Shown here one piece after another: positions 20,535 to 31,575 of a DNA stretch of 64,000 bases. Made by a program: the position numbers and the translations under genes. Every line of letters begins with the position of its first letter. Positions within the stretch are counted from its first letter, which is position 1. Origin of the DNA: Triparma columacea (lineage: Eukaryota; Sar; Bolidophyceae; Parmales; Triparmaceae); assembly GCA_030267965.1 (NCBI GenBank), contig BRYA01000072.1, forward strand, positions 4,886 through 68,885, given 5' to 3'. The notes below the pieces were generated by a model that saw nothing but the letters and a program-made list of their open reading frames with translations, ran no database searches and was not told the origin of the DNA.

Positions 20535-23394
20535 ATGAAGGCATCCCCAGTTGCAGCAACCTCAGCATGCAGCAGCGCGCCCTCTAGCTTCATAACCGTA
20601 CCATCATTTATCTATATAGGAGACTGTTCATTGTATAAAGTCATAATAGAAGACGAGGCCACATCTTCTTTACCCCTAAATTCACTCAATGACGTAAGGA
20701 AGGCCAAGGTTGCGACAACTGTATCGATAGGATCGGGCGTTCACACTGAGGAGATTAATTGTATCCACTCCCTGTCTCCCTCTGATACCTTCATAACGGG
20801 AGGCTGCGATGGCATAGTGTGTCACTGGAAGGGTTACGCCTCCTCACCCCTCTCTTCGCTGTCTCTGGACGAGACTACGACGTCTACGATAAAGCTGGAG
20901 CAGATAGACGGGATTGTTACTTCGTGCTGGCACGGCAAGACACAAGAGAAGGGCATTGAGGTTACTATAGCAGGGAGGTGAGTATGCTGAACTCAAGTGA
21001 CACTCAACCACACCATAGATCTCACGCTCCCCCCCCTTGACCCCTCCAAGCACTGAGATCGGCGCGTCTCGAGGTGAGAATGGACGAAAAAGAAGCCGGA
21101 GGAGCATGCAGTGATGGCGTTCGTTTCGTCGTTTGCTCTTCGCACAATTTAAACCACTAACGCACCCCCTTGTGCGACTTGCTTCGCCCCCTCCCCCCCG
21201 CCCCCGTTCCTCGCAGTATTTATAGACTCCAAGCCCCACCCCATCTCCTCAGAAATTATCGAATCCCTTCACGTCCTCCCCTTCTCCTCCCTCCTCCTCC
21301 TCCTTACCGCCTCCGCGACGCCCCGCAACCACCACATCACTGTGCACTCCATAAGCCCCTCCGGCGAACTGCAGAAGATCGGCGCCCTCCAAGGTCACAT
21401 GGACTGGGTCCGGAGCTTCTCCTCAACCTCTCTCTCCCCTTCCTCCAAGATCGTCGCGTCCTCCGCAGCTGACCACCGCATGAGGCTCTGGAAGGTCTCC
21501 CTCAAGGCTCCCACCCCACCTACGGTAGCAAAAAACCTTACGGTGGACTCTGATGGTCACCTAGAGGGAGAGGTGAGAACAGGCGGGGAAGGAGGAGGCA
21601 AGGGCGAGAGTGCCGAACATCAAACTTAATGCGCCACATGTAATGGGCGAGTCACGCCATCCTAACCATGTCGGCTCCTCGCTTCGCTCGCCCCCCCAAA
21701 TCCCTCAGGCTCGTCTAATAATTCCCCAGTCTTCCCCCTCACCTCCAATTTCCGTGACCCTCGAGGCTGTCCTCATCGGACACGAGGAGACTTGCACCTC
21801 CTGCTCCTTCCATCCCACGATCTCCGACGTCCTCCTCACATCCAGTATGGACAGGACGCTCCTTATATGGAGGCCGTCCCCCGACGGCACGTACAGCCCC
21901 GTGGCCAAGCTGGGGTCGAGTGGCGGGGTTATTGGAGGCAGCGTCGGGAACAGCCTCCTGGGGTACACGCACGCGGGGTGGCTGGAGGGCGGGAGGGGGG
22001 TCGTAGGCGTGGGGTACGGGGGGAGCGTAAGCGTATGGAGCCCCACCCCGGAGCCCCCCCCCCAACTGTCATCTCCCCCCCCCCCGCCGGAAACAACGTC
22101 GGAAATACCACCACTCTGGAAGCTTACGCACACAATAACAGGCCACTTCCAACCCGTTAAGGATCTCGCCTTCCCCCCCTGCGGCCGCTATCTTTTGACG
22201 TGCTCCTCCGACCAGACCACCCGCCTATGGTCCCCCACTGTCGGGTCCCCCGATTCTTGGGTTGAGCTCTGTCGCCCCCAAGTCCACGGCTACGAGGTTG
22301 TCGCCCTCGCCCCCCTCGGCTACCCTGCACACAGGCTCGCGTCGGGGGGCGACGAGAAGGTCATAAGGGTGTTCGACGCGCCCTCGTCCTCTTTGGAAAG
22401 GCTCAAGAACCTGGGGGGGGCTGAGATCGGGGAGGACGAGGAGGAGGGGATCGAGGGGGGTAGGCAGGAGAGGGCGTACGTCCCGGCGCTGGGGCTGAGC
22501 AACATGGGAGGAGATGTAGACAGGCTCAAGGAGGACGATATCGAGGACAGCGAAGACGAAAGCGAGGGTGCGGAAGGCGCCTTGCAGGCGAGAAACCTCA
22601 CCATGCCGGGGGAGAGGGAGCTGGGAGTCAAGACGATATGGCTGGAGGTGGGAAAAATGGGCGGCCATGATGGGGAGGTGCTGACAATGGCGAGCACCGC
22701 ACTATGTAAAGTCGAGGACGGTAAAAAGAAGCAGCCCATCCTGCTTTCGGCAAACAAGAGCAGGGACGAAAAAACGTCAGGTATTAGAGTCTGGGACGTT
22801 GCCAGAAACGTGTGCACCGCAATTTTGAGTGGGGGGCACAAGTCCAGCGTCTGTTGCCTGGCATTCAACGACGCGGGCACGGTCGTTGCCAGCAGCGGGA
22901 AGGACAGGAGGCTCTGCCTGTGGTCCCTCCCAGCTGCCGGCGAAGCGGGCGAGGCAGGCGGGGCAGGGGAACCGGCTCTCATGGCGAGGGTAGAAGGGGC
23001 CCACAAGAGGATTGTCTGGTGCCTCGATTGGTGCAGGGGAGAGTCCGACGGGAGGTTCCTGGCGACTGGGAGCAGGGACGGAAAAGTTAAGATATGGGAC
23101 ACCTCCTTAGCCCCCCCTGTGGCCGTTCATGTCATAGACATAGGGGAACCCGTCACGGCACTCGCATTCGGATTCAGGCCGTTCTCGAACTTCCTCGCTC
23201 TAGGCACTGAGTCAGGGGTCGTATCTGTTCTGGAGATTGGCGAGGACTTCAAATCTCACACGGTTAAGGTGGAGAATATGCCCAACGGACACAGAAAGAC
23301 AGTCAACAAAGTTGCCTTCAGGCCGGGGCAAGAGAAACTCCAGCTAGCGAGCTGCGGGGATGACCACGGGGTGAGAATATGGAGTCTAGAGTAA
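20535..23394 (+). CDS. ELP2: Elongator complex subunit 2 (ELP2)
   Basis: Exons 20535-20977, 21051-21073, 21217-21572 and 21709-23394, 835 aa; human ELP2 is about 826. ELP2 is the double WD40-propeller subunit of Elongator, which makes the cm5U-type wobble modification. Seen: GHMDWVRSF and the following WD blade; VTLEAVLIGHEE; SSMDRTLLIWRPSPDG; TGHFQPVKDLAF with SSDQTTRLWSP; CRPQVHGYEV; GADEKV-type RLASGGDEKVIRVFDAP; VPALGLSN; and blades IVWCLDWCRGESDGRFLATG and LASCGDDHGVRIWSLE. Exons 1 and 3 are out of phase unless a 23-nt microexon (21051-21073) is included. The microexon is bounded by CCAAG and GTGAG and restores the frame. Acidic loop near residue 370. Confidence 0.92.
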
Positions 23395-23455
23395 CAATAG
23401 CTAGTCTTGTAAATGCAACACAATCCAATTAGTTCTCTTCTTTACAAGGACCACT

Positions 23456-24346
23456 CTATTCCTGGAACATGTCGAGAAGGGAGTTGTAAGCAACTCCAGT
23501 CTTCTCTCCCTCCTTGGTGCTCGGGGTCTGAACCACGATAGTTTTGGTCTCCTCGGAACCGAACGTCTTGAGACTCATGTTGGTATTCTGGCTGAAATCA
23601 GCCTGAGGAGGGTCCAGAGAGGGTGGGGGCAACGTTCCGAAGATCACAGGCTGACTACCTTGGGGGGAGAACGTCGAGGTCGATAACCTAACCGTCTGCT
23701 TCCAGGGTGTCGTAAACTTCCCAAACACGAAAGTGTGGGGCAGGGGAGACTGTGGGATGGGGCTCTTGTAGGTCAGAGGGTGATGAACGGAAGGGTAAGG
23801 CGTGGGTGCAGTGAAACTTGCAGCGGCTCCTAGGGTAGGGGGTTCAGTCGGACTGCTTCTCAGCTCAAGTTCCATGGACAAAAAGCGCTCTTCCTCTTGC
23901 GCCTCTTGTGTTGGCACTTCATCATCGACAAAGTGCTCCTCGAAGGAATTTAGCAGGGCTTCACTCCCAACATCACCAACCCCCGCTTCAGAGAAGTAGC
24001 AGCCCCCCTCCCCCTCCCCTTCCACACCAATCTCAACATCGTAGCTCTCCACACCACCACACCTTGACAGGATGAGGAAGCTGGCCCTCTTCAACCTCCC
24101 CTTCGAAAGATGCGAGTTCAACCCATCGCTACCTCTAAACCAAGACACAAGTTTTCTCTCAATAGTAGATTCACGGTTCTCAATACCCTCAATAATGGCA
24201 ATGTTGTTGTTCCATCGACTCTCGGCGTCAGTTTCCAAGTTCAATCCAATCTTGAATTTCTTCGCACAAACTACCTTCACAACGCAGCTTAGAAACTCCA
24301 AGATCTTTTTAGTAGTCGATGAGTTAGAATCATCTGCGGTACTCAT
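23456..24346 (-). CDS. Unrecognised protein, single exon
   Basis: 296 aa, starting at the ATG at 24346 (MSTADDSNSSTTKK); the frame is open a little further 5' but only from a TTG. The first 130 residues look folded, with LEFLSCVVKVVCAKKFKIGL, KLVSWFRGSD and ASFLILSRCGGVESYDVEIG. The remainder is acidic and then Pro/Ser/Thr-rich and looks disordered. The spacing in the first part is vaguely reminiscent of HORMA-type autophagy adaptors such as ATG13, but this is too weak to assign. The gene is head-to-head with the TMEM164-like gene; the two ATGs are 44 bp apart. Confidence 0.6.
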   Translation of the reverse strand: MSTADDSNSSTTKKILEFLSCVVKVVCAKKFKIGLNLETDAESRWNNNIAIIEGIENRESTIERKLVSWFRGSDGLNSHLSKGRLKRASFLILSRCGGVESYDVEIGVEGEGEGGCYFSEAGVGDVGSEALLNSFEEHFVDDEVPTQEAQEEERFLSMELELRSSPTEPPTLGAAASFTAPTPYPSVHHPLTYKSPIPQSPLPHTFVFGKFTTPWKQTVRLSTSTFSPQGSQPVIFGTLPPPSLDPPQADFSQNTNMSLKTFGSEETKTIVVQTPSTKEGEKTGVAYNSLLDMFQE

Positions 24347-24390
24347 CCTCAAATTGGACAATTTATTTGGACCAAAGATTTGTGAAAAGG

Positions 24391-25526
24391 ATGACCTCAA
24401 TCATCGCCATCGGTGCCAGCTTCTTCATGTGGCTTAGCGGCGGCAGGATTCTTGATGGCCCGATACCTAAAGAAGGTATGAGTTTTGTCGCTTCGTCTTG
24501 CAACTTACCTTTCCCCCATTTTCCCCCGGAGATTCGACAAGGAAAGGTGGAAGAGATTACTATGTTGATTGAATATACGTCGATTTGATATGCCTACGAG
24601 TTTTCTATATGTTATGATTGTACGGAGAATGATTATTGAACTCGAGCGGCCAAATTCTTCAACCCCTCTTATCCTCTTCTTCTCACAACCCGCACAACCC
24701 TCCCCACATCTTCTCCACAGAAAGTGGCTACTTCAGCTATGACGTCTGTCATCAGAACCCAACGACATACTGTCGCGATCTTCTCCCTGGTCATCGTGAG
24801 GTTGCAGCAACATGGTTCTTATCTCCCGAGCGGATCGCTGCAGAGACCCTCATTGTTCCTTCGGCACTTGGTGTGGTTCTCCTCCTCCTGATCCCATCGC
24901 TTCCTGTTTCTAAATCCACCTCCCCCGACCCTCCCTCCCTTCCCATTCGGTTCTTGTCCTTAATCTGTGTCTGCATTCAGGTTTTCTACAAGATTAGCGG
25001 ATACGCTAATAAACTCGCATTCATGGTGATGCCATGTAATATGCTTTGGACAGTCTCTCTCTTAGCCACTCTTATTCCCGCCGCCAGGGATACGTTGGTG
25101 CAGTGCATGTATAGCTTGCAGATTTTGGTCTGGGTTGTCTTCGTCATTTCGGATACGAGTGATCTGAAGATGCCGTTCGAGATTCAATTTTTCTGGATCA
25201 ACCACGTCCTCCTCGTTCTTGTCCCCTTTTATTATCTGTTCACCTCCAAAGTTCCAGCGAAACTCTGCGTCCTCGACTTCCTCAAGTGGTGGCTCCTCTC
25301 CTGCTCGGTTACGGGAATATTCTACTTCGGCTTTGTGACACCTCTCGCAGTCCTCACGCGTCTCAATCTCAACTACATGCTTTCACCACCCCCCACAGGG
25401 GGAAGCGAGAACTTCCGTCTCGAGTCCATGGCCCTCATGGCTCTCGGCTTCTTTATCTCCCGTTTAATTACTGTCGGGATCTACCAAGTCGTTCTCATTG
25501 CGAAGAAAAAAGTAAAGCAGCAATAG
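24391..25526 (+). CDS. TMEM164-like multi-pass membrane protein
   Basis: Exons 24391-24475 and 24721-25526 (phase 1, GTATGA...ACAG), 296 aa. The ATG lies in the short first exon; exon 2 has no ATG upstream of the conserved part. Human TMEM164 is an ER acyltransferase that makes C20:4 ether phospholipids and promotes ferroptosis. Seen: about seven membrane spans; KLAFMVMPCNMLWTV, with a Cys where the family has NPCHV; ISDTSDLKMPFEIQFFWINH, matching the D-T-x-x-x-x-P-F-E-x-x-x-F-x-x-x-H block; and a loop NLNYMLSPPP like the family's NLN.ML.PP. The first exon encodes a short hydrophobic segment. Enzymatic activity in this organism is inference. Confidence 0.72.
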
Positions 25527-25622
25527 TCTTGACCCATCACCCTTCTGGTGTCATTTCAAATGCAAAACGGCTCAAAGGGAAAATTAATTAAACGCTAACA
25601 ACCATTAACATACATAAAAAAT

Positions 25623-26753
25623 CTATCTTTCAACCTCATCGATGCTCCTCACGCCGTCAGGTAGGACTTGCCTCACATTAACATTTATCCTGTGCCCTTC
25701 CAAATATTTCACCACCCCCTTCTCCTCTTCTCCCCCTCTCCCCCCCCGAAAGGCTAAACCAGTAGCCCTCAACCCTTCATCGGCCCCAGGCAGCTTCACG
25801 TCATTCCCCAGGACCTTTGCAAGCCCGTGAAATCTAAGCCTGCTTCCGCCACCCATGACCATACAATCGCCATCCCTGCAGCGAGCGAAGCGAAGCGCGG
25901 AAAGGGTTTCGTTAGTTCACCGAATGTGCAGGAACTACAAAAAAGGATTTTGAGCACTTTGTCCTGTCCATTCTCACCTGACGAGAATGGGGGTGGGCTT
26001 CTCGTCCTTCGTTAGCCCCCCAAGCAGAAAGATTCCAGGGAGGCCAATACTCATCGAAATAACAGGTTTGTCGAAAGCGTATTCGAGGTTGTCCTGGTGT
26101 CCACCCATGAGGCTCTTGGTGTGGTAGAAGTTGACGATAGAGGCCTGGGGGCTGAAACATCGGTGACCGCACGCCTTGGCAAGTTCCAAGCTCAAGTCGG
26201 CCAGCTCTAAAGGAAAGGGAGAGCGTTTCCCTTCGTGGTAAGCCCGAAGGGTCCAGTCGTAATTATACCCCATCGTACTCCAAGACAATTTCCCAAGGCA
26301 CTTGTAGTAGTTCTCCCTTGTACCCCGCCTCTCTAAGCCCTCGACGTGATTCTCCCTTGTACCCCGCCTCTCTAAGCCCTCGACGTGATTCCTCCACATA
26401 CCGAAACCAGGAGGACCTTCGACTTCATCTTCCTTCATCGGAACTTGGTCAATGTTGGTGTCATGAGGAGGCTCACAGTATTCATTCAGGCAACTCCAAG
26501 CCAACCTCACCCTTGACTCCTCAGAGATACCGCCAGGAACGAAAAAGAAACCATCGTAGCCGTCAAGCCCGAGAATAGGCGCGCAACCGCCCACCAAGTC
26601 ACCCAGCGGCGTCTGGGTTATCCTATTATCACGACTCCTTTCGCGCGAGAAGTCGACAAGCCTTGAATCTTCAGTCACCCACCACTCCTCATCATTATTA
26701 TAGTAGTCCTTGTTTTTCCATATGTTTTGCTCAATCTTGTAAGGGTTAGCCAT
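25623..26753 (-). CDS. ALKBH1: AlkB homologue 1 (ALKBH1) dioxygenase
   Basis: Exons 26753-25978 and 25875-25623 (phase 2, GTGAGA...GCAG), 342 aa. An Fe(II)/2-oxoglutarate dioxygenase; ALKBH1 enzymes demethylate tRNA m1A and oxidise m5C at the wobble base, with DNA 6mA and histone claims debated. Seen: WSTMGYNYDW with a Tyr/Trp-rich nucleotide-recognition lid; the HxD iron motif in GGHQDNLE; SMSIGLPGIFLLGG; and across the intron DGDCMVMGGGSRLRFHGLA, with the distal His, followed by a terminal Arg/Asp region. A perfect 39-bp tandem duplication (26311-26388) repeats the 13 residues NHVEGLERRGTRE in the segment before the lid. Divergent from riboflavin kinase with 60 bp between start codons. Confidence 0.88.
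26311..26388. repeat. Perfect 39-bp tandem duplication in ALKBH1
   Basis: Two identical 39-bp copies (26311-26349 and 26350-26388) inside the coding region. The unit is 13 codons, so the frame is kept. Identity at every base suggests a recent duplication or an assembly artefact. Confidence 0.9.
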
Positions 26754-26813
26754 CGTTATGAATCATTCCCTTACAAAAACAGATCACCAAATAATTTGAT
26801 CTTGCAAGTCCAG

Positions 26814-27534
26814 ATGAATTTTCCAATCAGACTTCGGTCTTGCGTCATCAGGGGCTTCGGACGAGGGAGCAGGGAGCTTGGGATACCGACTGCGAACCTA
26901 GATCGTGCAGAAATCGGCGAGAATGTTTTCGACTCGCTTAGGTGCGTTCTCTCCCCTGATTTTCTGATGTTCTTCTCTTCTCCTTGGGCGCCAAACCCAC
27001 AACTCGCCCTATCCATCCATCTTTCTTTATCACTTGTCTCACTATCTATCAACACCTCCCTCTTCACAGTCCAGGGATATATTATGGTTTCGCAAGCATA
27101 GAGGGCAGAACGAATGTTTACAAGACTGCAATTTCAATAGGTTACAACCCCACGTATGGTAACGATGAGAAGACTTGCGAACCTCACCTGATTTCTCCCC
27201 CCGAAGACACTGATCACAGGACATCGTCAAGTTGTGGTGAGACTCAGCTCGAGGATTTCTACGGTGAGGTTCTGAGGCTTTCAATTATTGGTCACATTAG
27301 GGATGAGTTACCGTTTGAGAGGTGAGAACTGTGGACGGAACAATGACATGCTGCGTTTCCTCTTAACTCCCCCCCTTCCCCCCCCAAACCAACCCCCCCA
27401 CCCACCCCAAAAGTGTTGAAAAATTGGTAGATGCAATCAAGAACGATATTAAGGTGACTGAGATGCGCTGCGATGAAGAGACTCCGTTGAAGGCGGAAGA
27501 GGAGAAGTGGTGTCTGTCTACGAAAAAGGATTAA
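26814..27534 (+). CDS. RFK: Riboflavin kinase (FMN-forming)
   Basis: Exons 26814-26941, 27070-27321 and 27414-27534, all phase 2, 166 aa; typical length for a stand-alone eukaryotic riboflavin kinase. It phosphorylates riboflavin with ATP to FMN. Seen: VIRGFGRGSRELGIPTANLD, the signature GxGxGS..LGIPTAN; GIYYGFA; SIGYNPTYGNDEKTCEPHLI; EDFYGEVLRLSIIGHIRDEL; and the C-terminal helix VEKLVDAIKNDI. The last intron ends in an unusual acceptor (CCCCAAAAG) after a C-rich tract, but the phase and the family alignment require it. No FAD-synthetase or hydrolase domain is fused. Confidence 0.93.
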
Positions 27535-27571
27535 AGTAATCGCTCAGCATTAACACACAAACAAAAAACTC

Positions 27572-30500
27572 TTAAAATTGCAAACTGTTGTCCCCCATCT
27601 TGCTCGCCAAAAAATCCAGGTTCTCCCTCGCATTATAGCTTTCAAAGTTCCACTTCCTCAGGACCTCGAAGCTGCTCCTATTTCCATGCAGGGCAGCAAG
27701 GTCCGCGGCCGTCCTCCCCTTGTCGTCTTTCAACGCTTTGTCCGCCCCTGCCTTCAAAAGCATTTTCACCATGACCGTCCCCCCACTGTAAGCAGCAAAA
27801 TGTAGCGGCGTCCATCCAATATCGGTCCTTGCAATCATATTCGCGTCCTGCGTTAGCAAGTATGCAGCGGCTTCACACCGCCCCAATTTCGCAGCAAGAT
27901 GTAGAGGGGTCATCTTGCTCTCGGTCGCCATGTCGACTTTACTCCCCTTGGCTAGAAGCCATTTCAGACTCTTTACATGACCCCCCATCACCGCGAGGTG
28001 CAAGGCGGTGACGTCCTCGTCCACATTTCCGATGCATTTGGCGTTGACGTCTGCCCCCTTCAACATGAGGAGCTCAAGAACGCGGTTGTATTTCTTTTCT
28101 CTCATGGCTTCGATGACCTTGGGGTTATCGGGGGTACTCCCTCTGCCCCTCAGGAACCTGACGATCCTCTGCCTCCTCTGGCTTCTGCTCCAATCCCTCA
28201 GCTCGTCCGGGGACAGCTTTATGCTGCTCGCCTCGATGGCGCACATCAAAGCCGTCTTCCCAGCGTAGTCCCGAACATCTACTTTCACCCTATCCTTGAT
28301 TTGGGTTAGCGCCCTGATGACCTGACTTCTCTCTCCGTCAGTCGCAGCGGTAAGCATTTCATCGGGTGATAAACTTCTCCTGATGAAGAAGTCACACAAT
28401 CCCATGGTCGAAGCAGCTTCGGGTCCTCCAAGAATGTACACAAGCGCGTAACTTACGTACGCAGCTCTAGCCAATACCACATTCATACCGTACAGTGTCG
28501 CCATGGTAAGCCTCGTGCCGAAGGACTTGGATTGAAGCATCACGTCAGCATTGGCCTTCGTGAATCCTGCCCCCTGGTCGTAGTTTTGTTTCCCGCTAAC
28601 CTTCCATTCCTTCTTCCACAGCTTCTTCCTGATCAGGAAGGACTCAAATCTCGCAGCTTTCTTCTTGATCATGCTGCTCCCTACCTTCAGTAACCTGACC
28701 TCCTTCAGCCACTGCTTTTTGATGGCGGTCAGAGCTTGCTGGGAACTACTTGGTCTTTCTACGATTCCCCCCTCCCCCCTGATGACCCCAGGCTCTGTTC
28801 CAACGATCCCCACACCCTTCGCCCCGGATAATGGATTCGCCCCCTCTTTCGACACGTCGCCTCCAAAAAAGATGGGACCTCCATCGGGACTCTCGTTCAT
28901 TACTTCCTGATCAACACCGGTTGTGTTTTGTCTCCTCGTTTCCTTCCTCGCCTCATTCCTCGCGTCCCTCTGCACAGCGTGCATGTCGGGATCCTTGTAT
29001 CGTCCCCCGCTCGACGAAATATCATTCTTAACAGTTCCCATTTGAGACGACAGGGAAAGATCGTCGATGAACTCAAACGACGCAATCGGAACATTATCAT
29101 CCTTGTCGTCGCTGTTGACGTAAGCACTCAAATTCCTCTCGAGACTCCTACTGCCTTCGTCAGTGGCGATTGTTGCATCATCAAAGTCATCACCATCGTC
29201 TGTGAATCTCTTACTTTTCTTCTTTTTCTTCTTTTTCCTCCTCTTCTTCTTTCCCTCAGGGCCTGTCAAGTCAGAGATCATGGTCAAACTGCCGATACTG
29301 TCACCCCCAAAACTATCTTCACTCGATAGTAGTGATACAATCGTGTCATTGCCCCCCCCCCCCATGCCAGCACTATCGAGGGAGCTGCCCCCGTCAGACT
29401 CGCCTCCGATATCACCTTGCATCTTCTTCTCCTTCTTTTTCTTCTTCTTCTTCTTCTTACTCCCCTCATCTTCCGCTCCACTTCCCTCTAAGCTCATGAT
29501 CTCCTCGCTATCTAAGCTCTGTTCCTCAAACAACATGCTTCCATCGTCTCCAAGTGGCGCCGAATTTCTATGTTTCCTATTTCTCCTCCTTCCATTTGGC
29601 CTAACACTCTTCTTCTTGTCGGGCATGCCAGATAAAGAGCCTCCAGTGACGACATATGCCGGGGAGAAAGCTTCCCTCTCCGCCTCCTTGTCCTTGTTCT
29701 TGTCTTTGTCCATGTCCTTCTCTCCTTTCTTCTCTTCCTCTTCTTTCTTACCGCCACCCCTACTAATCAAGGCTCTCAAATCTTTCATCCATCCACCAAA
29801 CTTTTCCTGCCCAGCACTTCCCAGCTTCGCAAAGGGCGTGTTCCCGGCACTAGTTCCCCTGCCAAAGTGCGACCATAGGGGCGTTTTAACCCGTATGCCC
29901 TCCCATTTTTCCATTTCTGCAGCTGTGAGATCCGGCTCTTTCTTTTCGTCCTCGGGAAAGGAAGGGTGATTGATAACAAGTATGTCTGGGACACCACTAT
30001 CCTCTTTCTTTGGGTCGATCCTTCGGAATGATGACGTCGTAGAAATGCTCGCGTACGAGGAGACAGACGCATTTGACGAAGCGAGACTGCGGAGCGGAAG
30101 CGGAAGATGGGGTTTGATTAGCTGATGCAGAGACCATGCACTAACGAAGGGGACTCTTACCTTCCGGTTGTTCCAGGGCGCTTCCTAGACCTCCCAGGTC
30201 TGGCTCTTCTCCCGTCTCTCTTGTTTATTGTTCCAATCTTTGACAGCTTCTCCGTCATTTCCTTTCGCAACATTTTCCTCTCGTGAACCGCCTGCTTGGC
30301 CCTCTCATACTCCTCGTCAGCTCTTTTCTTCCTTCGCTGTTTTGCTCTCTCAGCCTTTGTAGCATCATCAAGTTTAGTCTCCGCCAAATACTCCATACTG
30401 TCAACTATCTTGTTGTGCCTCTTCTTGCTCCTCAACCCGCTCAGCACGTCTCCCTGAACGTAAGCGTTAAGTCGAGGATTGTAATTCAAGTCTAGGTGCT

Positions 30501-31197
30501 TTTTGTTTTCTTCGCGAGTAGCCTGCGGTATGATCCATGTGCCCGTGAACTCGTCGAACGTCTTCACATCTTTAGCTTGTTGATACTTATTCTTAATCCT
30601 TTGGTATGCTGGGCCCTTGGCTCTGACACCAGGATTAACATCCGGCCAAGGGATGCCAACGTTGGGGTTATCAGCGTCCCAATCGTAAGGCTTATGAACG
30701 TGGGGCACCATTCGCTTTTTCTTTGCAGCCCCATCTTCGAGTGATTGCAGCAGGTCTGAAACTGCACTCATATTTTGATCGCTCGTGTCCATTATTTTCG
30801 TCTTCGCCTTCAACTCCTCAATCTTCTTCAAGTGTTCTTCCTCCCCCACTTCTAATCCCTTCCCCCTCTCTTTCGCTCTTTCGTACGCCTCGCCCTTTGG
30901 TCTCTCGTCTCTCATGTTGGCCAACCTATGATTGTCCCAAGCATATTGACTGACAGTGGTGAAGTCCCCTGTCCCGAGTTTATCGCGCCCGAGCGTCCCA
31001 GCCGTATACGGCCTCATGTCAACAAACTTTTCCGACGTATGATTGGCCATGTAATCCCTCCTTTCTTTCTCATATTTGCGGGTGATATCAGCCGGAGTGG
31101 GCAACGTTGAGCAAAACGCGTTCATATTCCTCTGAAACCTTGCTTCCCTTGACCACTCTCCCTCATCACCTCGCGTCTTCTCTTCTGGTTGGAACAT
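27572..31197 (-). CDS. Large ankyrin-repeat protein with basic/acidic linkers
   Basis: Exons 31197-30161 and 30086-27572 (phase 2, GTAAGA...GCAG), 1183 aa. The junction joins what look like two separate frames into one protein. N-terminal third: charged, helical, Arg/Lys/Glu-rich, with FVDMRPYTAGTLGRDKLGTG and PYDWDADNPNVGIPWPDVNP blocks that look conserved but that I do not recognise. Middle: disordered, with Lys-only tracts (KKKRRKKKKKKKSKR, KKKKKKKKKEKK) and Asp/Ser-rich runs. C-terminal 280 residues: four to five ankyrin repeats, including VTALHLAVMGGHVKSLKWLL, MTPLHLAAKLGRCEAAAYLL and WTPLHFAAYSGGTVMVKMLL. The Lys tracts could be nuclear signals or sites binding acidic lipids. Function unknown. 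Confidence 0.75.
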
Positions 31198-31575
31198 GGC
31201 GCTTTAGCCCAAGTATTTTGCTTGGACACTCCACAGACTAGGAGTTAGAGGTGGGCCGAGTGAGGAAGAGGGAGGTTAAGAAGCGGAGCCAAATATGCGC
31301 CGTAACTAAGTGGCCTCGCGAACCGTCGACGCACGATGATCGCAATCACACGTTGAAGGCTCTTGGGTGAAAATATGAAGACAAAAATATTCTGCCTGTT
31401 CATCCCCCAAGGATTCGAGAGGATTCAGGGAGAGGGGAGGGGTTTGAAGAAGGAGTTGAAAAGGCGTTGAAGATTTGTTGTCGGCAATATGCGAGCACTT
31501 TGAAGGAGTTGAAAAGGCGTTGAAGATTTGTTGTCGGAAATATGCGAGCACTTTTAATATAACGAACGAGACCTC
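31198..31575. other. Intergenic region with a tandem duplication
   Basis: Promoter of the ankyrin gene and 3' flank of the GLTP gene, both on the minus strand. It contains a two-copy 53-bp tandem repeat and no gene I can support. Confidence 0.6.
31449..31554. repeat. 53-bp tandem duplication
   Basis: Copies 31449-31501 and 31502-31554 differ at a single base (C/A). The second copy ends about 20 bp downstream of the stop codon of the GLTP gene, so it may fall in the 3' UTR. Confidence 0.9.

Noticed and set aside
23456..24346. ATG13/HORMA assignment for the unrecognised minus-strand protein
   Set aside because: Only loose spacing similarity; no diagnostic residues, so left unnamed.
27572..31197. 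Two separate genes (N-terminal charged protein and ankyrin protein)
   Set aside because: The GTAAGA donor at 30160 and the GCAG acceptor at 30087 match in phase, and the second frame is open upstream of its first ATG to that acceptor, so one spliced gene is the simpler model.
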